In this document: one piece after another, positions 55,497-64,000 of the stretch
Position numbering within the stretch: the stretch's first letter is position 1
Layout: each line of letters opens with the position of its first letter
Source: an uncultured Parafilimonas sp.
GTDB taxonomy: Bacteria > Bacteroidota > Bacteroidia > Chitinophagales > Chitinophagaceae
Length of the DNA stretch: 64,000 nt
NCBI GenBank assembly: GCA_937892395.1
Contig: CALAGJ010000111.1
Coordinates: 1 to 64,000, forward strand
Direction of reading: 5' to 3'
Notes under the pieces: model-generated
Told to the model about the DNA's origin: nothing
What the model saw: the letters and a program-made list of their open reading frames with translations, nothing else
Databases searched by the model: none
Position numbers and translations under genes: made by a program

Positions 55497-57458
55497 ATGA
55501 AAATAAAAATTGTTCTGCTTACGTTATTTTGTGCTGTGCAACTGGCTGCACAAACAACTATTACAGATAGTATTAGAAATGTAATTTTTTCGGGAAAAGA
55601 TAAATCACAAAAACTATCAGCCATACTCGATTATTTGGATCAATACCAAAGTCTAAATATAGACACCGTTTATAACTATGCACTTATAGCCATGGAAATG
55701 GCGGCTAAATCCAATGACGTTAGGAGCATGGCAAGAGCAGAACTCGCATTTGCAAATGCCTACGCTGTATGGGGCTGGGGCGATAGCGCACAGGCTGTAT
55801 GTGATATGGCTTTAAAAAAATATGATGCCTCAAATGCTATCACAAGAGATGTATATTTTAAACTATTGCGACAGAAAGCTTTGTGCTACGGAGGCGTACA
55901 AAAAAATCCGGAGGCCCTAAATATTTTGTACAAACTCTTAAATGAAACAAAGCAATACAAAGACTCCATTGCAACTGCCACCACATACAATACAATTGGT
56001 TCTGTATACTTAAATATGAGCAAACCGGATGAGGCATTGAAGTGGATCAATGCTGCATTAGTTTATGACACTAAGCATGAAAAATTTATTGCTGCTAAAG
56101 CTGCTGTTTATGTAAACTTGGCTTATTCTTATTTACTCAAAAATGATAATCAAGCAGCCAAAAAATTCATCGATAAGGCAGTACCCATTTGCCGACAGGC
56201 CCAAAATCTAAATACGCTTGCTACTGCACTCCGCATTAGTAGCATGATACTTGTAAATCTCAAAAATAATGATGCAGGAGAAGTGGATTTGAGAGAAATG
56301 GTAAAGATCAGACATGTATTAAGCAGTGGCTCCAATATATCTGAAGACAATCTTCAAATTGCCCATTTCTACGCCAACACAGGACAATTGAATAAAGCCA
56401 TTGAGTATTGTAAGGAATGCTTAAAAAGTGGAAATGTGCAAAACAGTGCTGATACTACATCGTATTCAAATCATTTGAGTATAAAGCTGGATTATTATCA
56501 AGCACTTGCAGAATTTTATAAACAAGCTGGCAAGTCAAATGAATACACAAATACACTTGAAGCAATCATCAATGCAAAAGATTCTTTTTATGCAGACAAC
56601 AGTGCTCAAGCCATTGCAGAAATGCAGACCAAATATGAAACAGAACAAAAAGAAAAAACAATCATCCAACAGAAATATGACCTCACAAAAAAGAATGTAC
56701 TGCTTTATGGTTCGGGTTTATTTTTCATACTGATTTCAATCATCCTCTTCCAATTATTTAAATCCTATAAACGGAGGCAAAAAATAAAAATGGACATTGC
56801 GTTAGCAGAAGAGCATACTGCAAAACAGCTTGCCGTAAAAACGGCAGAAGAAAATGAACGCAAAAGAATAGCCGCAGACTTACATGATAATTTAGGTGTT
56901 CAGGCAAACGCAATTTTACACAATTCTGAACTATTGAAAAATGAATCATCTGAGCATGAAGACATTGTAGATGATTTGCACGACACGGCAAAACTCATGC
57001 TGCTCAACCTCAGAGAAACACTCTGGGCAATGAAATCAAATGACTTAGAAGCCGCAGAATTATGGCTTCGTGTCATCAGTTTTTCAAAACAAATGGGCAG
57101 ACATTATGCGCAAATAAAATTTTCGATAACAGGCACTGCACCTGATCATTTTTTATTGCCTTCGGCAATGGCATTAAATATTGTAATGATTGTACAAGAA
57201 GCTGTGCACAATGCAGTCAAGCACAGTAATGCAGATAAAATTCAGCTCGCATCCAACATCGAAAATTTTTTGTGGAATATATCTGTGTCTGATAATGGCA
57301 AAGGATTTGACCTTGATACTGCCTTATCAAAAAAAAATAGTTACGGATTAAAAAATATGATGGAGCGGGCAGCAACTTATGGACTGAAAATTGATTTCGA
57401 CAAGAATGATACAACTGGGTCTATCATCAAAATTTATATTCAAGAAAATAAAAAATAA
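55497..57458 (+). CDS. TPR-containing sensor histidine kinase (HisKA_3 type)
   Basis: A 653-residue membrane kinase. The ATG at 55497 starts a signal peptide (MKIKIVLLTLFCAVQLAAQ); the longer frame from 55425 would hide it. Tetratricopeptide repeats fill the periplasmic part (about 40-390; e.g. ATTYNTIGSVYLNMSKPDEAL). A transmembrane helix (VLLYGSGLFFILISIILFQL) lies at about 399-421 and a coiled coil follows. The dimerisation motif RKRIAADLHDNLG carries phosphoacceptor His463, and the HATPase region has ALNIVMIVQEAVHNAVKHS and SDNGKGFDL. Its partner regulator lies 94 bp downstream. Divergent from the second PPC-repeat gene. The signal is unknown. Confidence 0.93.
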   Translation: MKIKIVLLTLFCAVQLAAQTTITDSIRNVIFSGKDKSQKLSAILDYLDQYQSLNIDTVYNYALIAMEMAAKSNDVRSMARAELAFANAYAVWGWGDSAQAVCDMALKKYDASNAITRDVYFKLLRQKALCYGGVQKNPEALNILYKLLNETKQYKDSIATATTYNTIGSVYLNMSKPDEALKWINAALVYDTKHEKFIAAKAAVYVNLAYSYLLKNDNQAAKKFIDKAVPICRQAQNLNTLATALRISSMILVNLKNNDAGEVDLREMVKIRHVLSSGSNISEDNLQIAHFYANTGQLNKAIEYCKECLKSGNVQNSADTTSYSNHLSIKLDYYQALAEFYKQAGKSNEYTNTLEAIINAKDSFYADNSAQAIAEMQTKYETEQKEKTIIQQKYDLTKKNVLLYGSGLFFILISIILFQLFKSYKRRQKIKMDIALAEEHTAKQLAVKTAEENERKRIAADLHDNLGVQANAILHNSELLKNESSEHEDIVDDLHDTAKLMLLNLRETLWAMKSNDLEAAELWLRVISFSKQMGRHYAQIKFSITGTAPDHFLLPSAMALNIVMIVQEAVHNAVKHSNADKIQLASNIENFLWNISVSDNGKGFDLDTALSKKNSYGLKNMMERAATYGLKIDFDKNDTTGSIIKIYIQENKK

Positions 57459-57487
57459 GCTTTTAAAAAGTCAGTTTAAAATAACAT

Positions 57488-57508
57488 AAACTATCCAAAT
57501 GGATTATT
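57488..57508 (+). promoter_or_regulatory. 21-bp palindromic operator, copy 2
   Basis: Same 21 bp as 55350-55370, here in the spacer before the response regulator gene. The site ends 25 nt before TTTG (57534-57537), and the ATG is 44 nt after the site. This suggests autoregulation of the regulator gene. Confidence 0.7.
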
Positions 57509-57552
57509 ATTCATAGTTTCACAATGTTTGATATTTGCTTTAAAATAAAAAT

Positions 57553-58218
57553 ATGATTCGTACTGCCATTGTAGATGATAAATTGAGCAACCGTACTGTA
57601 TTAAAAGATAAAGTGAGTCGCAATTCATTTTTCAATATTGTGTTGGAAGCTACAAACGGAAGCACTTTTTTAGACAGTATGAAAAAATTGTCGGAAGATG
57701 ATTTGCCACATATAGTTTTAATGGATATCGAAATGCCGGAAATGGATGGAGTGGCTGCTATTGGTACGGCGTCGTCTTTATATCCTTCTGTAAAGTTTGT
57801 GGTGCTGAGCATTTTTGATGATGATGATAAAATATTCAGGGCCATAAAAGCAGGTGCATGTGGTTATATATTAAAGGAAGAAAGCGGTACCGTCATCTCA
57901 GAAATGCTCCTCAATTTATGGGAAAGTGGCGCAGGCCCCATATCGCCAAGCATTGCCTATAAAATTTTACAAATGGTTAAAAAACCATTAACCATAAAAG
58001 AAGAAAACATAGCGGCGCAAGAGGTATTTCATTTATCTGAAAGAGAAAGAGAAATATTACAACTGTTGAGTCAGGGTTTGGAGTATAAAGAAATTGGCAA
58101 CAGTATATTCATTAGCCCAAATACGGTAAAAAAACATTGTATCAATATTTATCATAAACTACATGTAAATAGTAAGGCCCAGGCTTTGAGAATTGCATAT
58201 ACAAAGGGTTTGATATAA
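57553..58218 (+). CDS. NarL/LuxR-family response regulator
   Basis: A 221-residue regulator. The receiver domain holds IVDDKLS, phosphoacceptor Asp58 in LMDIEMPEMDG, a Ser in FVVLSIFDD and Lys in GYILKEES. The C-terminal LuxR helix-turn-helix (LSEREREILQLLSQGLEYKE, then NTVKKHCINIYHKL) lies at about 162-215. It follows its sensor kinase and should bind short palindromic sites as a dimer. The shared 21-bp sites are the obvious candidates. Confidence 0.93.
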   Translation: MIRTAIVDDKLSNRTVLKDKVSRNSFFNIVLEATNGSTFLDSMKKLSEDDLPHIVLMDIEMPEMDGVAAIGTASSLYPSVKFVVLSIFDDDDKIFRAIKAGACGYILKEESGTVISEMLLNLWESGAGPISPSIAYKILQMVKKPLTIKEENIAAQEVFHLSEREREILQLLSQGLEYKEIGNSIFISPNTVKKHCINIYHKLHVNSKAQALRIAYTKGLI

Positions 58219-58272
58219 ATACTACATTCAGAATATAATACCTGTTAGATTTGCGTCTTACTGCATGTAATC

Positions 58273-58650
58273 ATGAAAATACTTAAAATAATTTATTGGA
58301 TGGTTACCGGTATCATGTGTGCTGTATTCCTATTTTCAGCAGGCATGTACCTTACAAAATATGACATGGTACAGGAGTTTTTTAGTCATTTAGGGTTTCC
58401 GATTTGGCTCATTTATCCTATGGCTATTTTAAAAATTTTGGGTGTAATTGCTATTGTTTCAAAGCTATCTAAATTTCTAAAAGAACTGGCATATTCAGGA
58501 TTTTTGTTTAATGCGGTGTTGGCTTTATCAGCACATATAATGGCTGGAGATAATGGATATCTGCTATCTATTATTGCATTGTTATCATTGATTCTGTCTT
58601 GGATATTAGATAGAAGAATTTCAAGGGCAAATGCTATGTCATTTTATTAG
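58273..58650 (+). CDS. DoxX-like small membrane protein
   Basis: A 125-residue protein with four hydrophobic segments (ITYWMVTG-type start IIYWMVTGIMCAVFLFSAG; FPIWLIYPMAILKILGVIAI; AYSGFLFNAVLALSAHIMAG; IIALLSLILSWIL). The pattern of an N-terminal helix, a conserved Pro-rich second helix and two more helices is that of the DoxX family. The function is poorly known (redox-linked in some cases). It starts 54 bp after the regulator gene on the same strand. Confidence 0.75.
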   Translation: MKILKIIYWMVTGIMCAVFLFSAGMYLTKYDMVQEFFSHLGFPIWLIYPMAILKILGVIAIVSKLSKFLKELAYSGFLFNAVLALSAHIMAGDNGYLLSIIALLSLILSWILDRRISRANAMSFY

Positions 58651-58754
58651 AAAAAAATATCCATAATACCTTAAGCTATTCGGCATTTCAAATCTTTTCC
58701 TTCTCATGTAAGGGTTGTTATTCAATTTGAAAATATTATCCGCCATAAAGGGAA

Positions 58755-58780
58755 TTTTAATTTCCCTGCGGGAAATGAGG
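58755..58780 (-). repeat. Small CCCG(A/C)AGGG palindrome, copy 5 of 5 (reverse)
   Basis: On the - strand TCATTTCCCGCAGGGAAATT; a second GGGAATT arm next to it gives alternative pairing. It is in a 334-bp spacer (58651-58984) that shows nothing else I recognise. Confidence 0.45.
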
Positions 58781-58984
58781 AATCGCTTAGAAAAAATTAA
58801 TCTCCATATTTATGTTGCTCAACTAATTGCCATCAGTAAAAATAATTGAGTAGTACAAGGTTCATATCCATTAAGACAATGGATAGTAAAATGAATTTGT
58901 TGTTTGTATGAATATGAGATTATTTTTTTTGTTGCGTAACATTTTAATGAGCTACTGCGTCCTAAGGCATCAACAATTCAAAAA

Positions 58985-59410
58985 ATGAACACTAAAGATA
59001 CTGCCATAGATGAGGCAACAGATGTACAAGTTAATATCAAGATCAAACTTTCTGCATTATGGACATCGGTTACTCTTTGTTATTTATATGGTGATTACTT
59101 TGAATTATATGTTCCTGAAAAAACACAAGGATTAATCAACGGAGAAAATCTTTTAGACAGCCCGGTTAAATTATTTGCGGCATCAGTATTGTTAGCAATT
59201 CCGGCATTAATGGTTTGTCTATCCATACTACTAAAATCAACAATAAACAGACGCATAAATATTGTGTTGGGCATATTTTACACCGCGATTATGGTATTGA
59301 TTGCGATTACCTCTATTACAGCCTGGCGCAGCTTTTATGTATTTTTAGCAATGGTAGAAAGTTGTGTAACAGCCACTATTGTGTACTACGCTTGGAATTG
59401 GAAAAAATAA
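58985..59410 (+). CDS. Small membrane protein, DUF6326-like
   Basis: A 141-residue protein with four hydrophobic segments starting at about residue 25 (KIKLSALWTSVTLCYLYGDY). The cytoplasmic N-terminus is polar. The combination SALWTS..YLYGDYFELY resembles, from memory, the DUF6326 family. No function is known. The next gene (DUF4386-like) begins 37 bp further. Confidence 0.6.
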   Translation: MNTKDTAIDEATDVQVNIKIKLSALWTSVTLCYLYGDYFELYVPEKTQGLINGENLLDSPVKLFAASVLLAIPALMVCLSILLKSTINRRINIVLGIFYTAIMVLIAITSITAWRSFYVFLAMVESCVTATIVYYAWNWKK

Positions 59411-59447
59411 ATAGCGTTAAAAAAACTTAATACCCATAACCAAAGAA

Positions 59448-60155
59448 ATGTCAAAAAATAAATTAGCAAGAATAGCTGGTCTACTCTATTTAGGGGTAGT
59501 CATTACTGGAATTTTTAGTTTAATGTATGTTCCTACAAAGCTTATTGTGGAGAATGATGCAGCGGTAACTTATCAAAATATTATATCATCAGCATCGCTA
59601 TTTAGGGTTTGGATTGTTTGTGGTTTGCTCTGTTATACTTTATTTCTTTTTCTGCCACTTGTACTGTACAAATTATTACATACCGTACATAAAAACCACG
59701 CAGCATTAATGGTGTTATTTGCAGTAATGAGTGTACCTATTTTCTTTTTAAATGTTCAAAATCAACTCAATATTCTCACACTTTTAACCGACCATTTGGG
59801 TTTTTCTGTAACACAAATTCAAGCGCAACTAATGCTTTATCTTAATCAGTATGACAATGGCATGCGCATAGTTCATATATGCTCTGGTCTTTGGCTGTTC
59901 CCGTTTGGTTATTTAGTTTATACATCCGGATTTTTACCCAAAATATTAGGCCTGCTTTTAATGATAGGTTGTTTTAGCTATTTGATAAATTTTGTAGGAA
60001 ATACACTGATGCCAACTTATTCAACACTTGGCATTTCTTCTTATATCAGACTACCTGCAAGTATTGGAGAAATAGGCATTTGTTTATGGCTACTAATTGC
60101 AGGTGTAAAAGACTCTAAGATAAAACATGAGGTCAACAATGAATTGCAGCCATAA
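59448..60155 (+). CDS. DUF4386-like membrane protein
   Basis: A 235-residue protein with about six hydrophobic segments. The start (KLARIAGLLYLGVVITGIFS) and the later helices (RVWIVCGLLCYTLFLFLPLVLY and PFGYLVYTSGFLPKILGLLLM) are typical of DUF4386. The function is unknown. It follows the DUF6326-like gene closely on the same strand. Confidence 0.85.
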   Translation: MSKNKLARIAGLLYLGVVITGIFSLMYVPTKLIVENDAAVTYQNIISSASLFRVWIVCGLLCYTLFLFLPLVLYKLLHTVHKNHAALMVLFAVMSVPIFFLNVQNQLNILTLLTDHLGFSVTQIQAQLMLYLNQYDNGMRIVHICSGLWLFPFGYLVYTSGFLPKILGLLLMIGCFSYLINFVGNTLMPTYSTLGISSYIRLPASIGEIGICLWLLIAGVKDSKIKHEVNNELQP

Positions 60156-60296
60156 CTTGCACTAAGAGTTTAGCCCAATTACAAACTATCATTTTACACA
60201 CAAAAAATCAACTGAATCTAAAGAAAAAACAAGATATAACTAAGTAGATCTTTCCTTCGGATTGCATATCACAAATCAATACACTACTATTGCCGG

Positions 60297-62207
60297 ATGA
60301 AATATGTGTTGGCAGTTGGATTTTTGTTGCATTGCCTCAGTTTTCGGGCATCTACACAATGTGCTACACAGATAGTTGTTTCTAATACTACCCCCTATAA
60401 AGAGAGTTTTGAAAACAATAATGGCGGGTGGACATCTGGTGGTGTAAATGATGACTGGGCTTGGGGTACACCCAATAAAAAAGAAATAAAAACAGCTGGA
60501 GATGGCAGCAAATGTTGGATAACCGGAAGTCTTACCGGCAATAGATATAATGATGGTGAACAAAGTTGGTTGCAGAGCCCCTGCTTCAACTGCACAGCAC
60601 TGCAATATCCATATATCAGTTTTAAAATTTTCTGGGAGAGTGAATTAGATTTTGATGGTATTCAACTGCAATATTCTGAAAATGGTGGCCTATCCTGGCT
60701 AAATTCCGGTGGCGTAAATGACCCTGTTGATTGCCTCAATAAAAATTGGTACAATGCTGGAAATGTGGATTACCTCCGCAGGTTTACAGGCGATGGTAAT
60801 GGATGGTGTGGAAATATACAAACCTCCGGCCCTTCCAATTGTAGAAAAGGACAAGGCAGTGGTGGCTGGTTAGTGGCCGGAAAAACAATGCCGCTGCTCA
60901 AAGGAAAATCAAATATTCGATTTCGATTCATCTTTGCATCTGGTACACAATGTAATAATTTTGATGGTGCTGCCATCGATTCTTTTACAATCAGCGAAGC
61001 AGTAAATACAATTGCCTACACCTATCAATGTGTAGATGTAACTCAGATAAATTTTTCAGCAATTGGCTGTGCCAATAATGGTGTATCATGGAATTTTGGA
61101 GATCCAAATTCAGGCATGGCCAACACATCATCACAACAAAATCCTACTCACCTATTTTCTGGGCCAGGAGAATATACCATTACACTTACAGCACCCGGCG
61201 GCAATGACAGACCAAATGCAATTGCAACCACACAATTTAAAGTTGCAATTGTTGATGCTACTGTTATCACACCCTTGCAATGCCCCGGGGATAGGAATGC
61301 TGTATTGCAGGCAAGTATTCAACCGGCATCATTATCCACCGGATTTACCTATAGCTGGAACTCAAGCCCTGTGCAGCTTACCGCCACCGCTACTGCATTG
61401 CCGCCAGGCATATATACTGTTACAGCCACACCTCCACCAGATGGATGTGCATCAACGGCAACAGCAACAATTGCAGACATCCAACCCTTTCAAATTCTAT
61501 CTCAAAAAGGAAATGATACCTGTGATAATAAGCTCGGTTTTATAAAAACGAATGTCTCTGGTGGTACAGCCCCTTATCTATATTCATGGTCAAACGGAGC
61601 AGTGGGTACAGATGAAATTAATTTGCTGCGCAATGATGATTATACCCTTACTGTTGTAGATGATAATGGTTGCATTACCACCTTCACAGAGCAGATTGAA
61701 TCTATCAACCCTATAAACATTTTTCTGGGTAATGATACAGTTATTTGCCCCGGAGATAGGATCATCCTTACACCAGGACTCGCATTTAATGCTTATCTCT
61801 GGCAGGATGGAAGCACCAATGATTCATTGTTTGTACAATCAGCAGGTGACTACAACTTAACCATTGAAGATGCCTTGTATGGTTGTATTGCAAAAGATAC
61901 TATTAAAATAGAAGAAGACTGTGGAGAGATTTATTTTCCATCTGCATTTACACCAAATGGCGACAATAAAAATGAGTTCTTTGGCGCTTTAGGAAATCTA
62001 AATGCATTACAGAATTTTAGCATGAAAATTTATGATAGATGGGGTGCACTTGTTTTTGAATCAACAAACCCATTTATAAAATGGAATGGGTTAGCAAATA
62101 AGAATACTTTACCTGCCGGTGCCACAGCCTATACATGGTATGCAAGATTTGACTATAGAACACAAAAAAATATTTTTAGAAAAGGTACTATCTTAGTTTT
62201 ATACTAA
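60297..62207 (+). CDS. Secreted protein with PKD-like domain and T9SS type B (CHU_C-like) sorting domain
   Basis: A 636-residue exported protein (signal peptide to about residue 20). The first half (about 35-240) is a lectin-like beta domain (ISFKIFWESELDFDGIQLQY). It is followed by a PKD-like domain (VSWNFGDPNSG, HLFSGPGEYTITLTAPGG), SprB-like repeats (GFIKTNVSGGTAPYLYSWSN) and the C-terminal IYFPSAFTPNGDNKNEFF...IYDRWGALVFES region. This is a type B sorting domain linked with gliding-motility-associated proteins. No enzymatic motif was seen; an adhesive role on the surface is likely. Confidence 0.87.
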   Translation: MKYVLAVGFLLHCLSFRASTQCATQIVVSNTTPYKESFENNNGGWTSGGVNDDWAWGTPNKKEIKTAGDGSKCWITGSLTGNRYNDGEQSWLQSPCFNCTALQYPYISFKIFWESELDFDGIQLQYSENGGLSWLNSGGVNDPVDCLNKNWYNAGNVDYLRRFTGDGNGWCGNIQTSGPSNCRKGQGSGGWLVAGKTMPLLKGKSNIRFRFIFASGTQCNNFDGAAIDSFTISEAVNTIAYTYQCVDVTQINFSAIGCANNGVSWNFGDPNSGMANTSSQQNPTHLFSGPGEYTITLTAPGGNDRPNAIATTQFKVAIVDATVITPLQCPGDRNAVLQASIQPASLSTGFTYSWNSSPVQLTATATALPPGIYTVTATPPPDGCASTATATIADIQPFQILSQKGNDTCDNKLGFIKTNVSGGTAPYLYSWSNGAVGTDEINLLRNDDYTLTVVDDNGCITTFTEQIESINPINIFLGNDTVICPGDRIILTPGLAFNAYLWQDGSTNDSLFVQSAGDYNLTIEDALYGCIAKDTIKIEEDCGEIYFPSAFTPNGDNKNEFFGALGNLNALQNFSMKIYDRWGALVFESTNPFIKWNGLANKNTLPAGATAYTWYARFDYRTQKNIFRKGTILVLY

Positions 62208-62235
62208 AAATAAAGCAAATCAATCATTCAAATAA

Positions 62236-63195
62236 ATGAGCAATAAAGCAATCATGTCAAAACAAAAAATTCTAATCGTTGGTGCTGGTATAAGTGGGCT
62301 TTCCACTGCGTGGATGATTGACAAAAGCAAATATGATATTACCATAATGGCAGCCAAATTTTCTCCTGATATTACCAGTAATCGTGCAGCAGCTTTTTGG
62401 TTTCCTTATCATATCAGAAATGATCATAGAGGTATAAGATGGTGTAATGAAAGCTATGAAGCTTATAAAGCCTTTAGCCACAATAAAGACACTGGTGTAA
62501 GTATGCAAGTACTTACTAAAGGGTTGAGAAAAGGCATAGAAGACGGTGAGAAAAACTGGGTTGATTTCCTTCCGGAAGGTATTAGCAAAATGCTATCACC
62601 ACAGGATACCTCACCGGAATATGATATAGTGTATGAAGTAACTGTACCGCTAATTGAAACACAACTATTTCTGCCTTGGATGATGCATCAACTCAAAGCA
62701 CTTGGTGTAGCATTTCTCCAAGAAAAAATTGATAGTTTATCAACCTATACCAATAGTTATGATATTGTTTTTAATTGTAGCGCATTGGGCAGTAGGATGC
62801 TTTGCAATGATGATACAATTATACCCGTAAGAGGGCAGGTTGGTTTATTATCTCCACATCAAGCATCTGCTTCATTTTATTTGGATAATGAAACGCCACT
62901 CTACATTGTGCCACGGCAGGATGCTATAATCATTGGCGGCACTTATGAAGAAAACATTACAACAGACAATACCGAACCGGATACCATCCATCGTTTATTA
63001 GAAAATGCCTATATGGTATTTCCTGCACTTAGGAAATTGGAAGTAATAGGCAGCTGGGCTGGCCTAAGACCGGTAAGGCCCACCGTACGTGTAGAGCGGG
63101 AACATGGCACAAATATTATTCACAACTATGGACACGGTGGCAGTGGTTTTACTTTATCATTTGGCACAGCCAAAGAAGCTGTATCGCTGATATAG
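62236..63195 (+). CDS. D-amino-acid-oxidase-like FAD-dependent oxidoreductase
   Basis: A 319-residue flavoprotein of the DAO superfamily. The FAD-binding Rossmann motif ILIVGAGISGLSTAW is near residue 10. The substrate-side motifs AAAFWFPY near 50, VFNCSALGSRML near 180, VPRQDAIIIGGTYEE near 230 and the terminal HNYGHGGSGFTLSFGTAKEA match D-amino-acid or D-aspartate oxidases (about 340 residues). These oxidise D-amino acids to keto acids with release of peroxide. A second possible start is 62254. The neighbours (a T9SS protein and a serine hydrolase) do not define its role. Confidence 0.82.
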   Translation: MSNKAIMSKQKILIVGAGISGLSTAWMIDKSKYDITIMAAKFSPDITSNRAAAFWFPYHIRNDHRGIRWCNESYEAYKAFSHNKDTGVSMQVLTKGLRKGIEDGEKNWVDFLPEGISKMLSPQDTSPEYDIVYEVTVPLIETQLFLPWMMHQLKALGVAFLQEKIDSLSTYTNSYDIVFNCSALGSRMLCNDDTIIPVRGQVGLLSPHQASASFYLDNETPLYIVPRQDAIIIGGTYEENITTDNTEPDTIHRLLENAYMVFPALRKLEVIGSWAGLRPVRPTVRVEREHGTNIIHNYGHGGSGFTLSFGTAKEAVSLI

Positions 63196-63221
63196 CAATG
63201 GTTCTATGCTTTAAAATATTT

Positions 63222-64000
63222 TTATTCTTCTTTAGAAAAATGATAAGCATCATATTCAATGAAGTCATTAATTTTAATATCTATACCTGTTACCTTATGC
63301 TGGGCTGTAATAAACTTTACAGGAAATATTCCATAGGCAGGATTGCTAAAGCTAATTCGCCATTCTTCATTGTCCATGTAATCTAAGTAGCCATACAATC
63401 CATCATGGCCTTCAAATTTTATTTTAATTCTTTTGCCATCAGGCACTATGGAAATGCTCCCATATAAATTATTGTTATAAGTACCTACATAGGCGGTCAT
63501 TTCTTCAGGTGGTGTATTACCTTTTATCCTTGATGCCATTGCATCAGTAAGCTGATAGATTGCTTCCATATCTGATAAATATTTTGGCAAACTTTTCTTA
63601 CTCCTGTTTTGATAGGGCTGATTAAAATAAGCATCCAAAATTTGCAATCGAAGCAGTTCAAAGAAATTCTGATTGTCATTATTTGTAAAGATTGCAATCG
63701 CTAAATTCTCCTCTGGTACAAAGCAGGTGTTGGTTACAAAACCGTCTGCACCACCAGTATGCCAGTAGATCTGGCGGCCTGCATAATCCTGTATGAATAC
63801 ACCAAGTCCATAACCTAAAAAATTTGAAGGAATTGTGGTTGATTTCTTACTCCTTACAATTGTTTCCATAGCCCTTGTACGCTGCAGTACTTGCCAAGGT
63901 AAGATGCTGCGGCCCTCATATCTGCCACTATCCAACTGCATTTGCAACCATTTTGAAATATCTTTTACACAACTCACTATGCTGGTAGCTGGAGCAAGAT
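63222..64000 (-). CDS. 3' part of beta-lactamase-like serine hydrolase (5' end outside window)
   Basis: The frame is open to the window edge (APATSIVSCVKDISKWLQM), so the N-terminal part with the SxxK nucleophile is missing. Visible parts are the end of a beta-lactamase class C/penicillin-binding fold (YGLGVFIQDYAGRQIYWHTGGADGF with the HTGG motif; NLAIAIFTNND) and a C-terminal small beta domain (YVGTYNNNLYGSISIVPDG) as found next to DUF3471. Such proteins are periplasmic esterases or peptidases. The apparent start at 63977 is an internal Val codon. Confidence 0.85.
   Translation of the reverse strand, partial: LAPATSIVSCVKDISKWLQMQLDSGRYEGRSILPWQVLQRTRAMETIVRSKKSTTIPSNFLGYGLGVFIQDYAGRQIYWHTGGADGFVTNTCFVPEENLAIAIFTNNDNQNFFELLRLQILDAYFNQPYQNRSKKSLPKYLSDMEAIYQLTDAMASRIKGNTPPEEMTAYVGTYNNNLYGSISIVPDGKRIKIKFEGHDGLYGYLDYMDNEEWRISFSNPAYGIFPVKFITAQHKVTGIDIKINDFIEYDAYHFSKEE

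Overview
The window is a stretch of Bacteroidota chromosome, most like a member of the Chitinophagaceae or a relative (inference). The DNA is AT-rich. Five proteins end in a type A sorting domain of the type IX secretion system (T9SS) and one in a type B (CHU_C-like) domain. Several genes have the Bacteroidota-type promoter (TTG/TTTG about 20 nt upstream of TAnnTTTG) very close to the start codon. There are also a PafA-type phosphatase, TlpA/DUF4369 lipoproteins and many intergenic repeats. No rRNA, tRNA, CRISPR array or transposase was recognised.

Bases 1-11.4 kb look like a glycan-use locus. On the + strand are the tail of an IPT/TIG-like surface protein and a DUF4874/DUF4832-like lipoprotein. 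On the - strand is a tight operon read from 9350 to 2298: agaS-like sugar isomerase/deaminase, PfkB kinase, class II (tagatose-bisphosphate type) aldolase, exported amidohydrolase, exported GH36/27-like alpha-galactosidase and a LacC-like hexose-phosphate kinase. A secreted beta-helix T9SS protein is transcribed divergently. Together they suggest capture and cleavage of an alpha-galactosyl or N-acetylgalactosaminyl glycan outside the cytoplasm, then an Aga/tagatose-6-phosphate route inside.

Bases 11.4-32 kb are mostly housekeeping: isocitrate dehydrogenase, ammonium transporter, a BNR/sortilin-like T9SS protein, clpB, an APC permease, an outer-membrane barrel protein, an ElaA-like acetyltransferase, an FKBP lipoprotein, nrnA, PafA-like phosphatase, SbtA-like transporter, yidD-rnpA, rimO and an AraC regulator. 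The spacers at 13.0 and 18.0 kb carry two copies of one intergenic repeat.

Bases 32-58 kb contain the most unusual structure. Two paralogous PPC-repeat T9SS surface proteins (35300-38449 + and 52896-55301 -) are each divergent from a sensor kinase of a two-component system. One system is LytS/LytTR-like, the other is a TPR kinase with a NarL/LuxR regulator. The first divergent promoter has three exact TTGTCAAGTA repeats at exact 21-bp steps. The second system has one 21-bp palindromic site shared by the surface-protein promoter and the regulator promoter, each 25 nt from a TTTG of the -7 box. I infer that each surface protein is controlled by its neighbouring system. Between them lie a nucleoside phosphorylase, an exonuclease/GIY-YIG fusion, an orphan ABC membrane domain, a large unknown T9SS protein, gatB, a TlpA lipoprotein and four decayed genes (GntP permease, DUF6688-like, FG-GAP protein, alpha/beta hydrolase).

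Bases 58-64 kb hold three small membrane proteins (DoxX-like, DUF6326-like, DUF4386-like), a T9SS type B PKD-like protein, a D-amino-acid-oxidase-like flavoenzyme and the 3' part of a serine beta-lactamase-like hydrolase that runs off the window.
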